Positions 42,541 to 51,700 of a stretch of 64,000 bases of DNA are shown here, piece after piece. The notes under the pieces were generated by a model. It made no database searches, was not told the DNA's origin, and saw only the letters and a list, made by a program, of their open reading frames with translations. Each line of letters begins with the position of its first letter. The stretch's first letter is position 1. Location: positions 704,686-768,685 of the forward strand of contig NZ_JAELUP010000103.1 in assembly GCF_016424485.1 (NCBI RefSeq). Reading direction: 5' to 3'. This DNA is from Paenibacillus roseus. Lineage in GTDB: Bacteria > Bacillota > Bacilli > Paenibacillales > Paenibacillaceae. The position numbers and the translations under genes were made by a program.

Positions 42541-42572
42541 AACAGACCCCGAATATTTCGGGGTCTGTTTTG
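42541..42572 (+). terminator. Terminator after leuCD
   Basis: AACAGACCCCGAA (42541-42553) pairs perfectly with TTCGGGGTCTGTT (42557-42569). The T tract is short (four T), so termination may be partial. The 211-bp gap beyond it holds no clear gene; a promoter for the amidase gene is expected there but not defined. Confidence 0.75.
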
Positions 42573-42783
42573 GAATATGCACAACGTCGGATTGACGGTG
42601 GATTTGCGAAGTGGGGGACAGGGGAGAGTATTGGGAGCTTCGATCAGATCAGGACGGGGAATTTTAAAATACGTAAATTTTACCTCGAAACGCAACTTTT
42701 TCTGTCGGAGATCGTCTAATAATTGTCTGAGAATAGTCGAATGCGGCAATTCGATACGGCCAATTATGCAACCGAGGTGAAAG

Positions 42784-44235
42784 ATGAAAAAGCTAGTTCA
42801 TTTGATGTTGTTGGTGTTGTTCGTCGTTGTTTTATGGCCAAGCCAGGGTCATGCCGCCACCGCTCCCAAACTTTTTCTCGACGGAAAAAGTATTGTGCCC
42901 GATGTTGACCCCATTATTGTCAAGGACTATACACTGGTTCCCGTTTCATTCATTGCAACCGGGTTGGGCAGTGGAATTGAGTACATAGCCCAGACCAAGA
43001 CAGTTACCATACATAACAGTACGACAAACATCGAATTAAAGATTGACAGTCAGACTGCAGTTGTTGATGGACAAACAGTCAACCTTGATGCCGCCGTCCA
43101 GTTGCTAAAGGGCAGGACGATGGTGCCGCTCCGGTTTGTAGGCGAGCAGCTTGGGCTGAATGTAGAATGGGTGCAGGAGACCCAGTCTATCTATTTGACA
43201 AAAAAACAGGCTCCGCCTGAAGAAGACCCGTCTCAGAACGGCGAGCAGCCTGACCCGCTGGAAACCGTTGGAGCAAGACCTGTGCCAGCGGACGCAGTCG
43301 GCGTGGTGAAGGGGATTGAATTTGACGGTACATCGGCTATCATTATAAGCTATGACGGAGAGATTTCACCTAACGAGGCGTTTACTTTGCAAGGACCGGA
43401 CCGGATTGTGCTTGATCTGCCTGCAGTTGCCTTTGCCCCGGAATTCACATCGGGCTTTAAGCTGGCTTCTTCAGGCGTTCGCAGCGGGGAAGGCAGGCTT
43501 GTGGTGGAGGGTCATCCTCTGCTGAATCAGGTGCGTTACAATTCGACGGAGGCCCCGTCTGCTGTTCGTCTTGTGCTGGACCTGACACAGGCATCCACCT
43601 ATACCGTCAACCAGGGTAATGGCGTGATCCGGCTTGATCTGACAGGAATACCGGAAACGGACCAGCCTAGCCAGCCTCCAGTTGGGGACAAAACTAACGG
43701 CGTTTTTCGAGTTGTCATTGACGCGGGACACGGCGCCCATGACCCGGGAGCCAAGAGTGCTTCCAATCGCACAGAGAAGGAGTTTAATCTTGGCCTCGCT
43801 CTCAAAGTACAAGCTCTGCTGAAAAAAGAAAAGAATATCGAAGTGTACATGACCCGTGAAGACGATACCTTTATGGAACTCAGCGACCGGGCCAAATTCG
43901 CGAACGATTTAAAGGCTGATATTTTCATTTCAATTCATGCGAACAGCTTTGGTACGACTGCAAGAGGTACAGAAACTTACTACAACCGCGATGACAGCAA
44001 GGGATTGGCCGATATCATTCACAAGCATTTCTTAAAAGGGACAGGCCTGCCTGACCGGAAGGTGAAAAAGGCGGGATTCGTCGTCATCAAGCAAACGACA
44101 ATGCCAGCTGTGTTGCTGGAAGCCGGATTTATCACCAATAAGGAAGATGAGAAGATATTGTATGATGACGCGGCACAAAATCGCATGGCTGAAGGAATCG
44201 TTGCGGGAATCAAGGAATACTTCAATCAGAAGTAG
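42784..44235 (+). CDS. N-acetylmuramoyl-L-alanine amidase with copper-amine-oxidase-like N-terminus and AMIN domain
   Basis: A 483-residue exported wall hydrolase. Signal peptide at residues 1-25 (cleavage near GHA-AT). Domains: a copper amine oxidase N-terminal-like domain (about 28-140, with ILKGRTMVPLRFVGEQLG-type sequence), a short linker, AMIN (about 175-290) and Amidase_3 (about 305-480). Zinc ligands appear in DAGHG (His near residue 319), the Glu near NRTEKEFN and His in SIHAN (about 387). It cleaves the lactyl-amide bond of peptidoglycan. This domain set is common in Paenibacillus. ATG follows GAGGTGAAAG. Confidence 0.92.
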   Translation: MKKLVHLMLLVLFVVVLWPSQGHAATAPKLFLDGKSIVPDVDPIIVKDYTLVPVSFIATGLGSGIEYIAQTKTVTIHNSTTNIELKIDSQTAVVDGQTVNLDAAVQLLKGRTMVPLRFVGEQLGLNVEWVQETQSIYLTKKQAPPEEDPSQNGEQPDPLETVGARPVPADAVGVVKGIEFDGTSAIIISYDGEISPNEAFTLQGPDRIVLDLPAVAFAPEFTSGFKLASSGVRSGEGRLVVEGHPLLNQVRYNSTEAPSAVRLVLDLTQASTYTVNQGNGVIRLDLTGIPETDQPSQPPVGDKTNGVFRVVIDAGHGAHDPGAKSASNRTEKEFNLGLALKVQALLKKEKNIEVYMTREDDTFMELSDRAKFANDLKADIFISIHANSFGTTARGTETYYNRDDSKGLADIIHKHFLKGTGLPDRKVKKAGFVVIKQTTMPAVLLEAGFITNKEDEKILYDDAAQNRMAEGIVAGIKEYFNQK

Positions 44236-44276
44236 CCGTAAGTCTCTGAAGTCTCATTCAAAACAGGAGGACTAGG

Positions 44277-44816
44277 ATGAAATTGAAATGGTTAATGCCG
44301 ATTGTATTGCTTGCAGTTGTAGCCAGTGCTTGTGGAAATCCGGGACCGGGCAATTCGGGTCCGACGACAGGGACAGGCCAGACGGAAGAGCAGCCCCCTG
44401 CAGATGTAAAGGAAAAACAAACGATTCAAGTATTCTATACGGATGATCAACTGCTGGAGCTTACGCCCCGGGATGCAGAGATTGAATTTTCAAATGAGCA
44501 AGAAAAGATAGAAGCCGCGCTGCGGGCATTGCAACAAAACAGCGCTGACAATGAGATATCGCTCTGGGAGCATGCCATATTCAATTCCGTCACGATCAAG
44601 GACGGTGATGTAACGGTTGATCTGTCTTTGCCTGAGGAAGCGCGACTGGGCGCTCCGGGAGAATTGCTGGCGCTTGAAGCGATTCAAAATACGGTGTTCC
44701 AGTTCGATGAAGTCAAGACCCTTGATTTACTGCTCGACGGTCAGGCGGTAGAAAGCCTGATGGGGCATGAAGAACTGGAGCATCCTTTTAAAAAATCAAA
44801 TGGTGAGGAGAAATAG
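44277..44816 (+). CDS. GerMN-domain lipoprotein
   Basis: A 179-residue lipoprotein. The lipobox VASAC ends the signal at Cys19; a Gly/Pro/Thr-rich linker follows, then a GerMN (sporulation/germination) domain (about residues 48-165). Such domains are found in GerM, which acts in spore germination and engulfment, but the single domain here could have another role. The ATG follows CAGGAGG. It lies between the amidase and the SLH protein, with the stop directly beside the next start. Confidence 0.85.
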   Translation: MKLKWLMPIVLLAVVASACGNPGPGNSGPTTGTGQTEEQPPADVKEKQTIQVFYTDDQLLELTPRDAEIEFSNEQEKIEAALRALQQNSADNEISLWEHAIFNSVTIKDGDVTVDLSLPEEARLGAPGELLALEAIQNTVFQFDEVKTLDLLLDGQAVESLMGHEELEHPFKKSNGEEK

Positions 44817-47555
44817 ATGATGCTGAAATCCTGTTATAAAGTTCTATCCTCCGCTGTAATTTTATCCTTGCTGGCCGGAACGGCCGCCTATGCGAATGCT
44901 GACAATGCTGTTGGCAGCGCTGCGGACAATGCGGCGTCGGCCCCGGTTCAAAAGCCGGCTACGCCGTTCTCTGACGTAAAGGCTGGTCACTGGGCGGAGA
45001 AGCATATTGCCAAGCTGAATCTGCAAGGCATTATCCAGGGGAAGGGAGCAGGCAAATTCGGAACGAATGACAATGTATCGCAGGAAGATGCGGTAATACT
45101 GGCCATCCGTCTGATGGGCAAGGACTCACAGGCGAAACAGGATGACGCAGTTGTCTTCCCTGAGAATTTCAAAGTATCCGAATATGCAAAAGGATATATT
45201 GTACTTGCGCTCCAGGAAGGACTGTTGGACAGAACCGAGGAATTCAAGAGGGCGGAAGCGGATAAATCCGAATGGGGCAAACGCACCGCGAGCCGAGAGT
45301 GGGTAACCAAGCTGCTGATTCGTGCGATTAATCAGACGAAGCTCGCCGAAGAGCTTGTCGATGCAAGCTCCCAATTCACAGATAGCGGCGATATTACCGA
45401 AGGGTATAGCGGTTATGTGAATGCGGCTGTCAACCTGAAGCTGATGAACGGCGTTTCGGCGACGAAGTTTGATCCTAAAGGGCTGATCACCAGAGCGATG
45501 ATTGCCAAGATGTACAGTCTTGCAGAAAGCTATTATCCGGTTAATTATGCGAACCAGTCTACAGGCTTGATTACGGGCTTGACGGAAAATTCGATTACAC
45601 TGTACGATACCGAGAGCAATTCGGAGAAATCTTACCCGATCAGCAAAAACGCGCTCTACTACCGTTTCGATTCAGAGTCGATTGCCTCCGCATCGGAGCT
45701 TACCAGATATGCCAAAGCGCTCGTCATTGCTTCCGAGGACGGGGCGGCCTACATTGAAACGCTTGATGATGATGCCAAGGTCGAGACGTTGCGCGGCGAA
45801 GTGATTCGCGTCGTGCCGGATGAAAGCAAGCTCTGGATGTTTGTGGACAATAAACCTGCTGAAATTGCTTATAGCAGCACTCTTGAAGTTAAAGATTCGA
45901 ACGGCAATAAGCTGCAAGTTACAGACCTGGCAGCAGATGCTACCATTGAAGTGACGCGAGACACCTTCCGAACGCAGCCATTGGCGGTATCCATCCAGGT
46001 GCAAGGCGCGAAAATCAATAAAAGCGGCACAGGCAAAATTACGGCGGTTTCCGATTCAAGCCTTACAATCGAGAGCGAAGACGGCAGCGTCACTGAGACT
46101 TGGGGAATTGCCGAAAGCGTGCTTGTGACTTGGAATAGAGAAATCAAGTCCATTGCCGATCTGGCAGTCGGAGATATTATCAGTTACGAAATTAAAGCAG
46201 GGCTTGCAACAAAAATTAATGTAACCAGTACCGTAGTTGGGAAGACGGTCACAGGTACGCTCCAACATATTGACTCGGACAGCAAGACGATCAATTACAA
46301 GCTGGATGCAAGCACGAATACATTAAGCGCCAATTATCTGGCTGCCAATGTGCAAGTGATTATTGAAGGAATCAACCAGGCTACGGTGAGCGACCTTGTT
46401 CGAGGCGATCAGGTCAAGCTGACAATCAATGATCAGGACGCCGTGACTAAGATTCAGGTTGTGAACCGCAGGGTGGAGACGGTTAACGGGGCCAGCATTT
46501 TGAACTATGATGCAGACTCCAAAACGTTGACGATCCTGGATTCCGCCGGAAAGCCGACTGCGGTTCAACTAACCGGCAATACGAAGATTGAGTATAACGG
46601 GTCTTCTTTGGCGCTAAGTTCAGCCAGTAATTTATTGCTTAAAAACCGCAAGGTTACGATCGGATTTACAGAAGGCGTCGCTGTTTACGTGAATCTGGTG
46701 AACAGCTATACAGGGACATTGTCTGATATTAACCAGACAACGAATCAGCTCACGATTTCCTTTGAGACAGGCGGAACGATGAAAATTCCGTTTGATCAAC
46801 TGTCTGTAGAAATTTACGAGAAGACGTCGTCCACTCTCTCCGATCTTAAAACAGGGGATCGTATTACGGCATTGCTCGGACCGAACCAGGATAAAGTCGT
46901 TGCCATTCAGCTTCACCGCATTATTCAACAAGAGGTCGTATCTGTCGATACTTCCAATAAGAAAATCAAACTTAAGGCACAGGATGGCTCTGTAAACGAG
47001 TATTCGGTAGGCACAAACATGAGACTGCTTAATGACAAGGGCACTTCAGTTGGTCTGAATGTATTTGGCGCTGATCAGGTGGTCAATGTGCAATTTGTGG
47101 GCAGATTGCCGGGCAGCATTCAGCAGGTTGAAGTTACATTCGGCAAAGTGACTGCTGTAGGTTCTGAACAGCTGACAGTGGAGACGCTCTCCGGCAGCAA
47201 ACAGAATATCAAGCTTGGCTCTAACTTCCGGGTGATTCGCAATGGTTCATCCAGCACTAATGTCTCGTCCGTTTCTGTCGGAGATTATGTGGACATCCGC
47301 AAGAATGAAGAGGAAGCTCTCATTGTAACGGTGAACTCGGGTACGGTGAGGAAGTTCAGAAGCTACATCGCTTCGAGCAAGGAGATGTTCGTATTTGCCT
47401 CTTCATTGAATGACAACAACGTCCGTTATGTATTGTCCGATGATACGAGAGTCATTATAAATGGCAGTTCGTCCTCTATGCAGGAATTAAAAAATGGTGA
47501 TGAGATTACGCTTTATTTCATCAATGGGAAAATCGCCCTTATCGTGAAATCATAA
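44817..47555 (+). CDS. S-layer homology domain protein with long beta-rich repeat region
   Basis: A 912-residue surface protein. Signal peptide at about residues 1-27. Three SLH-like units follow (about 50-100 with FSDVKAGHWAEKHIAKLN, about 115-150, and 185-232), which anchor proteins to pyruvylated wall polymers. The remaining 660 residues contain repeated short beta-rich modules with GKITAVSDSSLTIES-type strand pairs followed by a GD turn (at least five). No enzyme motif is evident. The start follows GAGGAG; ATG at 44820 is an alternative. It directly follows the GerMN gene. Confidence 0.85.
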   Translation: MMLKSCYKVLSSAVILSLLAGTAAYANADNAVGSAADNAASAPVQKPATPFSDVKAGHWAEKHIAKLNLQGIIQGKGAGKFGTNDNVSQEDAVILAIRLMGKDSQAKQDDAVVFPENFKVSEYAKGYIVLALQEGLLDRTEEFKRAEADKSEWGKRTASREWVTKLLIRAINQTKLAEELVDASSQFTDSGDITEGYSGYVNAAVNLKLMNGVSATKFDPKGLITRAMIAKMYSLAESYYPVNYANQSTGLITGLTENSITLYDTESNSEKSYPISKNALYYRFDSESIASASELTRYAKALVIASEDGAAYIETLDDDAKVETLRGEVIRVVPDESKLWMFVDNKPAEIAYSSTLEVKDSNGNKLQVTDLAADATIEVTRDTFRTQPLAVSIQVQGAKINKSGTGKITAVSDSSLTIESEDGSVTETWGIAESVLVTWNREIKSIADLAVGDIISYEIKAGLATKINVTSTVVGKTVTGTLQHIDSDSKTINYKLDASTNTLSANYLAANVQVIIEGINQATVSDLVRGDQVKLTINDQDAVTKIQVVNRRVETVNGASILNYDADSKTLTILDSAGKPTAVQLTGNTKIEYNGSSLALSSASNLLLKNRKVTIGFTEGVAVYVNLVNSYTGTLSDINQTTNQLTISFETGGTMKIPFDQLSVEIYEKTSSTLSDLKTGDRITALLGPNQDKVVAIQLHRIIQQEVVSVDTSNKKIKLKAQDGSVNEYSVGTNMRLLNDKGTSVGLNVFGADQVVNVQFVGRLPGSIQQVEVTFGKVTAVGSEQLTVETLSGSKQNIKLGSNFRVIRNGSSSTNVSSVSVGDYVDIRKNEEEALIVTVNSGTVRKFRSYIASSKEMFVFASSLNDNNVRYVLSDDTRVIINGSSSSMQELKNGDEITLYFINGKIALIVKS

Positions 47556-47564
47556 GCATGGGGA

Positions 47565-47600
47565 GAGGCGTTCATTCATTATGAAGCGCCTCTTCTTTTT
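47565..47600 (+). terminator. Intrinsic terminator after SLH protein gene
   Basis: GAGGCG-TTCAT (47565-47575) pairs with ATGAA-G-CGCCTC (47581-47592, one bulged G), followed by TTCTTTTT. Confidence 0.85.
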
Positions 47601-47703
47601 GTACCTGCACAAGGCGCTGGCGCTTGCAAAACGGCTTTGTTTTGCATATTTTCAGGTCGGATGCAAGAACTGTTCACACTTCCGAAAATTTATAATAATA
47701 GAC

Positions 47704-47732
47704 TTGCGCAGAGTGATATTTTTCGCTACACT
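47704..47732 (+). promoter_or_regulatory. Possible promoter of nth
   Basis: TTGCGC (47704-47709) and TACACT (47727-47732) are 17 nt apart. It lies 35 bp upstream of nth. A perfect hairpin TGCAAAAC/GTTTTGCA (47625-47646) lies further upstream, between the SLH terminator and this promoter. Confidence 0.5.
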
Positions 47733-47766
47733 TTGAACGAAGCCCACAATAGGGAGAGAGTGAGCA

Positions 47767-48450
47767 ATGAACGCAAAACAGATGCGAGAGATACTGGATG
47801 TAATCGCGGAAATGTTCCCTGACGCGCATTGTGAGCTGAACCATAGCAATCCGTTTGAACTCACGATTGCTGTACTCCTTTCGGCTCAGTGTACGGACGA
47901 GACGGTGAATAAAGTAACGGCCGACCTGTTCAAGAAATACAAGCGTCCCGAGGATTATCTGAGTGTCCCTCTTGAAGAGCTTCAACAGGATATTAAGAGA
48001 ATCGGTCTGTACCGGAATAAGGCAATGCATATTCAGAAGCTGTGCAGACTGTTGCTTGATAAATTTGACGGGCAAATTCCGCAGGAGCATGACAAGCTGG
48101 TTGAGCTGCCGGGCGTTGGCAGGAAGACAGCCAATGTTGTCATGTCCAATGCTTTCGGGGTACCGGCTATTGCCGTGGATACGCATGTGGAGCGTGTATC
48201 CAAACGTCTGGGTGCGGCCAAGCCGGATGATTCGGTTCTTGAAGTGGAGAAGAAGCTTATGAAGCTTGTGCCTCGGGAGGAATGGACGCTGACGCATCAC
48301 CGTCTGATTTTCTTTGGGCGCTACCATTGCAAGGCGCAGAATCCGGCTTGCAGTATATGCCCGCTGCTGGACCGCTGCAAGGAAGGGAAACGGCGTATGA
48401 AGCCGACAAGAAACAGGAAAGATAAGGAAGGTACACCACTACAACGTTGA
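47767..48450 (+). CDS. nth: Endonuclease III
   Basis: A 227-residue DNA glycosylase/AP lyase for oxidised pyrimidines. The helix-hairpin-helix with catalytic Lys is LPGVGRKTANVV (about residues 114-125) and the catalytic Asp is in AVDTHV (about 136-141). The C-terminal cysteine pattern C-x6-C-x2-C-x5-C (about 190-206) binds a [4Fe-4S] cluster. The start ATG follows AGGGAGAGAG. In B. subtilis it directly follows dnaD; here dnaD is 18 kb upstream. A basic 15-residue tail follows the cluster. Confidence 0.95.
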   Translation: MNAKQMREILDVIAEMFPDAHCELNHSNPFELTIAVLLSAQCTDETVNKVTADLFKKYKRPEDYLSVPLEELQQDIKRIGLYRNKAMHIQKLCRLLLDKFDGQIPQEHDKLVELPGVGRKTANVVMSNAFGVPAIAVDTHVERVSKRLGAAKPDDSVLEVEKKLMKLVPREEWTLTHHRLIFFGRYHCKAQNPACSICPLLDRCKEGKRRMKPTRNRKDKEGTPLQR

Positions 48451-48467
48451 GAAAAGGATGGGTCACG

Positions 48468-48740
48468 ATGAAATGCATTTCCGTATATACAAATAACTTT
48501 GAGGCGTTTTCCGATATTTATGAGCAAATCCTGGCGGCGCCCCCGGAAGAAAACGAGGACCTGGTCTTCGAAGGTATTACTGTAAGCGGCTCGGGCGATG
48601 TTCCAGAGCAATATATCGAAAGAATGCGCGTGAAGCCTGAGGTTGTTGTGATGAAGGAGAAAGGAAAAGGCATTACCATTTTGCAGCACGGTAATGTATT
48701 TGAAATCTGCCTGCCGGTTGACAGCGCTGACGCGGGGTAA
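48468..48740 (+). CDS. Small conserved-looking protein of unknown function
   Basis: A 90-residue protein without signal or membrane segment. Sequence features: an N-terminal strand-helix (KCISVYTNNFEAFSDIYEQI), a run of acidic residues, then VSGSGDVPEQYIERMR and a C-terminal KGKGITILQHGNVFEICL strand pair. I do not know its family. The ATG at 48468 follows AAAAGGATG. It ends 3 nt before the dynamin gene, so the two are probably cotranslated, which suggests a link to membrane remodelling, but this is only context. Confidence 0.7.
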   Translation: MKCISVYTNNFEAFSDIYEQILAAPPEENEDLVFEGITVSGSGDVPEQYIERMRVKPEVVVMKEKGKGITILQHGNVFEICLPVDSADAG

Positions 48741-48743
48741 TTT

Positions 48744-51700
48744 ATGACGACAGACTGTACAATGTCAAAGACAGAATCGCTACTGACAGAGCTTGCCTCC
48801 TTGATGGAGGCAGCAGGCGATCTGCTGCATGCCCGCCAGGTGCGGGAGTTGAATGACAAGCAGCAGGCTGGCAAGCTTACAGTCGCCTTCTGCGGTCATT
48901 TTTCCGCGGGGAAATCCACGCTCATTAACCGGTTGTGCGGTACAATGCTGCTTCCTTCCAGTCCAATTCCCACCAGCGCAAATGTTGTCTCCATTCGTTA
49001 TGGGTCCCCTTGTGCGACCATTACACGGCTCGAAGACGGGAAGGAGAAGCAGGTTCAGGTAGCCCCTGATCAGCTCGAAGCCTACTGTGTGAACGGGACC
49101 GACTTTAGCTCGGTTGATATTACGTATCCTTTGGTTCATGTTGGAAAACAAACGGTGCTCCTGGATACGCCGGGCATCGATTCAACGGACGACGCTCACC
49201 GGATGGCGACCGAATCGGCGCTTCATTTGGCGGACGTCGTTTTTTATGTGATGGACTATAACCATGTGCAATCGGAAATTAACTTCTCCTTTGCCAAGCA
49301 GTTGAAGGATTGGGGGAAGCCGCTTTATCTTATCGTCAACCAGATCGACAAGCATCGCGACGTGGAGTTGACTTTTGATCAGTACCAGCGTTCGGTGGAA
49401 GAGGCTTTTGCCAACTGGAATCTGGAGCCAGCCGGAATTATATATTTGTCGCTGCGTCAGCCGGAGCATCCTTATCAGCAATGGGAGGCGCTCACGTTGA
49501 TTTTGCAGCAACTGGAGACGCTGGCGGGACCGCTGAATGAGACCAGTGTGGCCGCCTCTGCCCGTCATTTGGCACAGGAGCATATCCGCTGGCTGGAAGC
49601 GGGCCAGACAGGGGAGCGTGAGCGACTGCTTGCCGAAGCGGGAGGCGAGGAAGAGCTTGCTGTTGTCAGGGCGGAGCTTGCACAGCTTGAGGAAGAAGTG
49701 CAAGAGAGCAAGGCAGCCCCGGAGAAGCTCAGAACACGGCTCCGGCTAGAGGTACAGTCCTTGCTGGATAATGCCAATATTACACCTGCTGCGACCCGCG
49801 ATCTGGCCCACTCCTTTCTGGAGAGCCGCAAGCCCGGGTTTAAGACCGGATTTTTGTTTGCCGGTTCCAAGACAGCAGAGGAGCAGCAGAGCCGTCTGGA
49901 TAAATTTCACGCGGATTTTTCGTCCAAGGCGGAAGCCTCTATCGAATGGCATCTGGCTGATTTGCTGCGCAAAGAAGCCGGTCAAATCGGCTGGCGCGAC
50001 GAATCGCTCGAAGAGCGGCTGGCTTCGCAGTTAAGCGGTATTGTGACGCCGGAGTCGCTGGTGTCGCAAATTCAGCCAGGCGCGGTATTCAGCAACGAAT
50101 CCACGATGAATTACTGCAAGGAACTGGCTGCCGCCGTTAAAGGGCAGTTCCGCAAGCGGGGGCTCGACATCATCGACGAGCTGGTCGCAGTTGCCCGCGC
50201 CGCAGGTGACGCAGCGGCGGTGCAGACACAGTCGCGCATAGCTGCGCTTGGCGGCGAGGCGCAGGCGCTCGGCGCGCTGGCTGCGCTGGACGCCGCGCTA
50301 GACCGGCAGCGTCAGCGCATGCAGCCGCTGCTGGCCGCGCCGCCGGCGCTGGAGCCGCTGCCGCGCCCTGAGGCGCCTGCCGCAGCCGCTGCGCCGCAAG
50401 GCGCTGGCGTGGCGCAGCCGCCGCAAGCTGCGCCTGCCGCAGCGGCTGTGCTGCGCGGCGACATAGCGGCTGCGCACGGGCGCGAGGCGCAAGCGCGCGG
50501 CCGGGATAGCGCCGCCGCTGCGCTGCTGGCGCCGCAACGGCAGGCGGCGGCGATGCTGGAGCGCGCGGCCGGGCTGCTTGAGCCGCACGAGCCGCTGGCT
50601 CAAGCCGCGGCATCGATGCGCGGCAAAGCGGCGCGCCTGGCGCAGAGCCGCTTCACGATCGCGCTGTTTGGCGCATTCAGCGCGGGCAAATCTTCATTCG
50701 CGAATGCCCTGATCGGGCAGCGCGCCTTGCCGGTATCGCCGAATCCGACAACGGCGGCGATCAACCGCATCGTCCCGCCGGACCGCGAATACCCGCACGG
50801 CTCGGCCAAAATCGTCATGAAATCGCGCGAGGCGATGCTGGATGATGTTCGTTACTCCCTCGCTCTGCTAGGGGAGGATGCGAAAAAAGCTTCGGTTGCA
50901 GAGCTGCTGCGCATGATCAAGTCACTCTCGCCCGGTGCGATTCATCCGGGAGGACGGCCTCACTACAGCTTCCTGAAGGCCGTACTGCAGGGCTGGGAGG
51001 AGATGGAAGGCCAGCTTGACAGTCAGCTCAAAGTTGATGAAGAGCTGTATAGAAGGTATGTAGCCGAGGAATCGAAATCATGCTTCGTACAAGAAATTGA
51101 ACTTTACTATGATTGTCCGCTGACGGAGCAGGGGATCGTGCTGGTCGATACGCCGGGCGCGGATTCTGTCAATGCCCGTCATACGGGAGTCGCTTTTAAT
51201 TATATTAAAAATGCCGATGCCATCTTATTTGTTACGTACTACAATCATGCATTTTCCCAGGCTGACCGCCAGTTTTTGATGCAGCTTGGCCGGGTGAAGG
51301 ACCAGTTTGAGCTTGATAAAATGTTCTTTATCGTTAATGCGGCCGATTTGGCGGCGGATGAGAAAGAACTTGCCGGCGTATTGTCCCATGTGGAGGCCAA
51401 CTTGCTGCAGCATGGTATCCGTAATCCTCGGCTGTTTCCGATCGCCAGTCTTGCAGCCCTCGAAGGGAAGCAGGACGATGATTCGCAGCTTCAGGAACAA
51501 TCGGGCATTGAGGCCTTCGAGCGTTCCTTCCTGAACTTTACTTCAGGTGAGCTGGGGCAGTTGGCGGTTGCTTCAGCCGAGCAGGATATCAGCCGTGCAA
51601 TCCAGTCTGTAGCCGACTGGATTGCCTCTGCCGAAGGGGATGAAGCGACCAGGCAAGCAGAGCGTCTCCGTCTCCAGCAGGAGGCTGCCGCGGCACAGGA

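Noticed and set aside
40405..42582. Minus-strand open frame of 725 codons across leuCD
   Set aside because: It is the mirror of two well-supported genes with strong family motifs on the plus strand; no ribosome binding site or family motifs on the minus strand.
42499..42780. Plus-strand frame of 93 codons after leuD
   Set aside because: It runs through the leuD terminator hairpin, has no ribosome binding site and no protein-like features.
50170..50613. Minus-strand open frame in the GC-rich part of dynA
   Set aside because: Long stop-free frames are expected in DNA of such high GC; translated sequence is low-complexity Ala/Arg/Pro.
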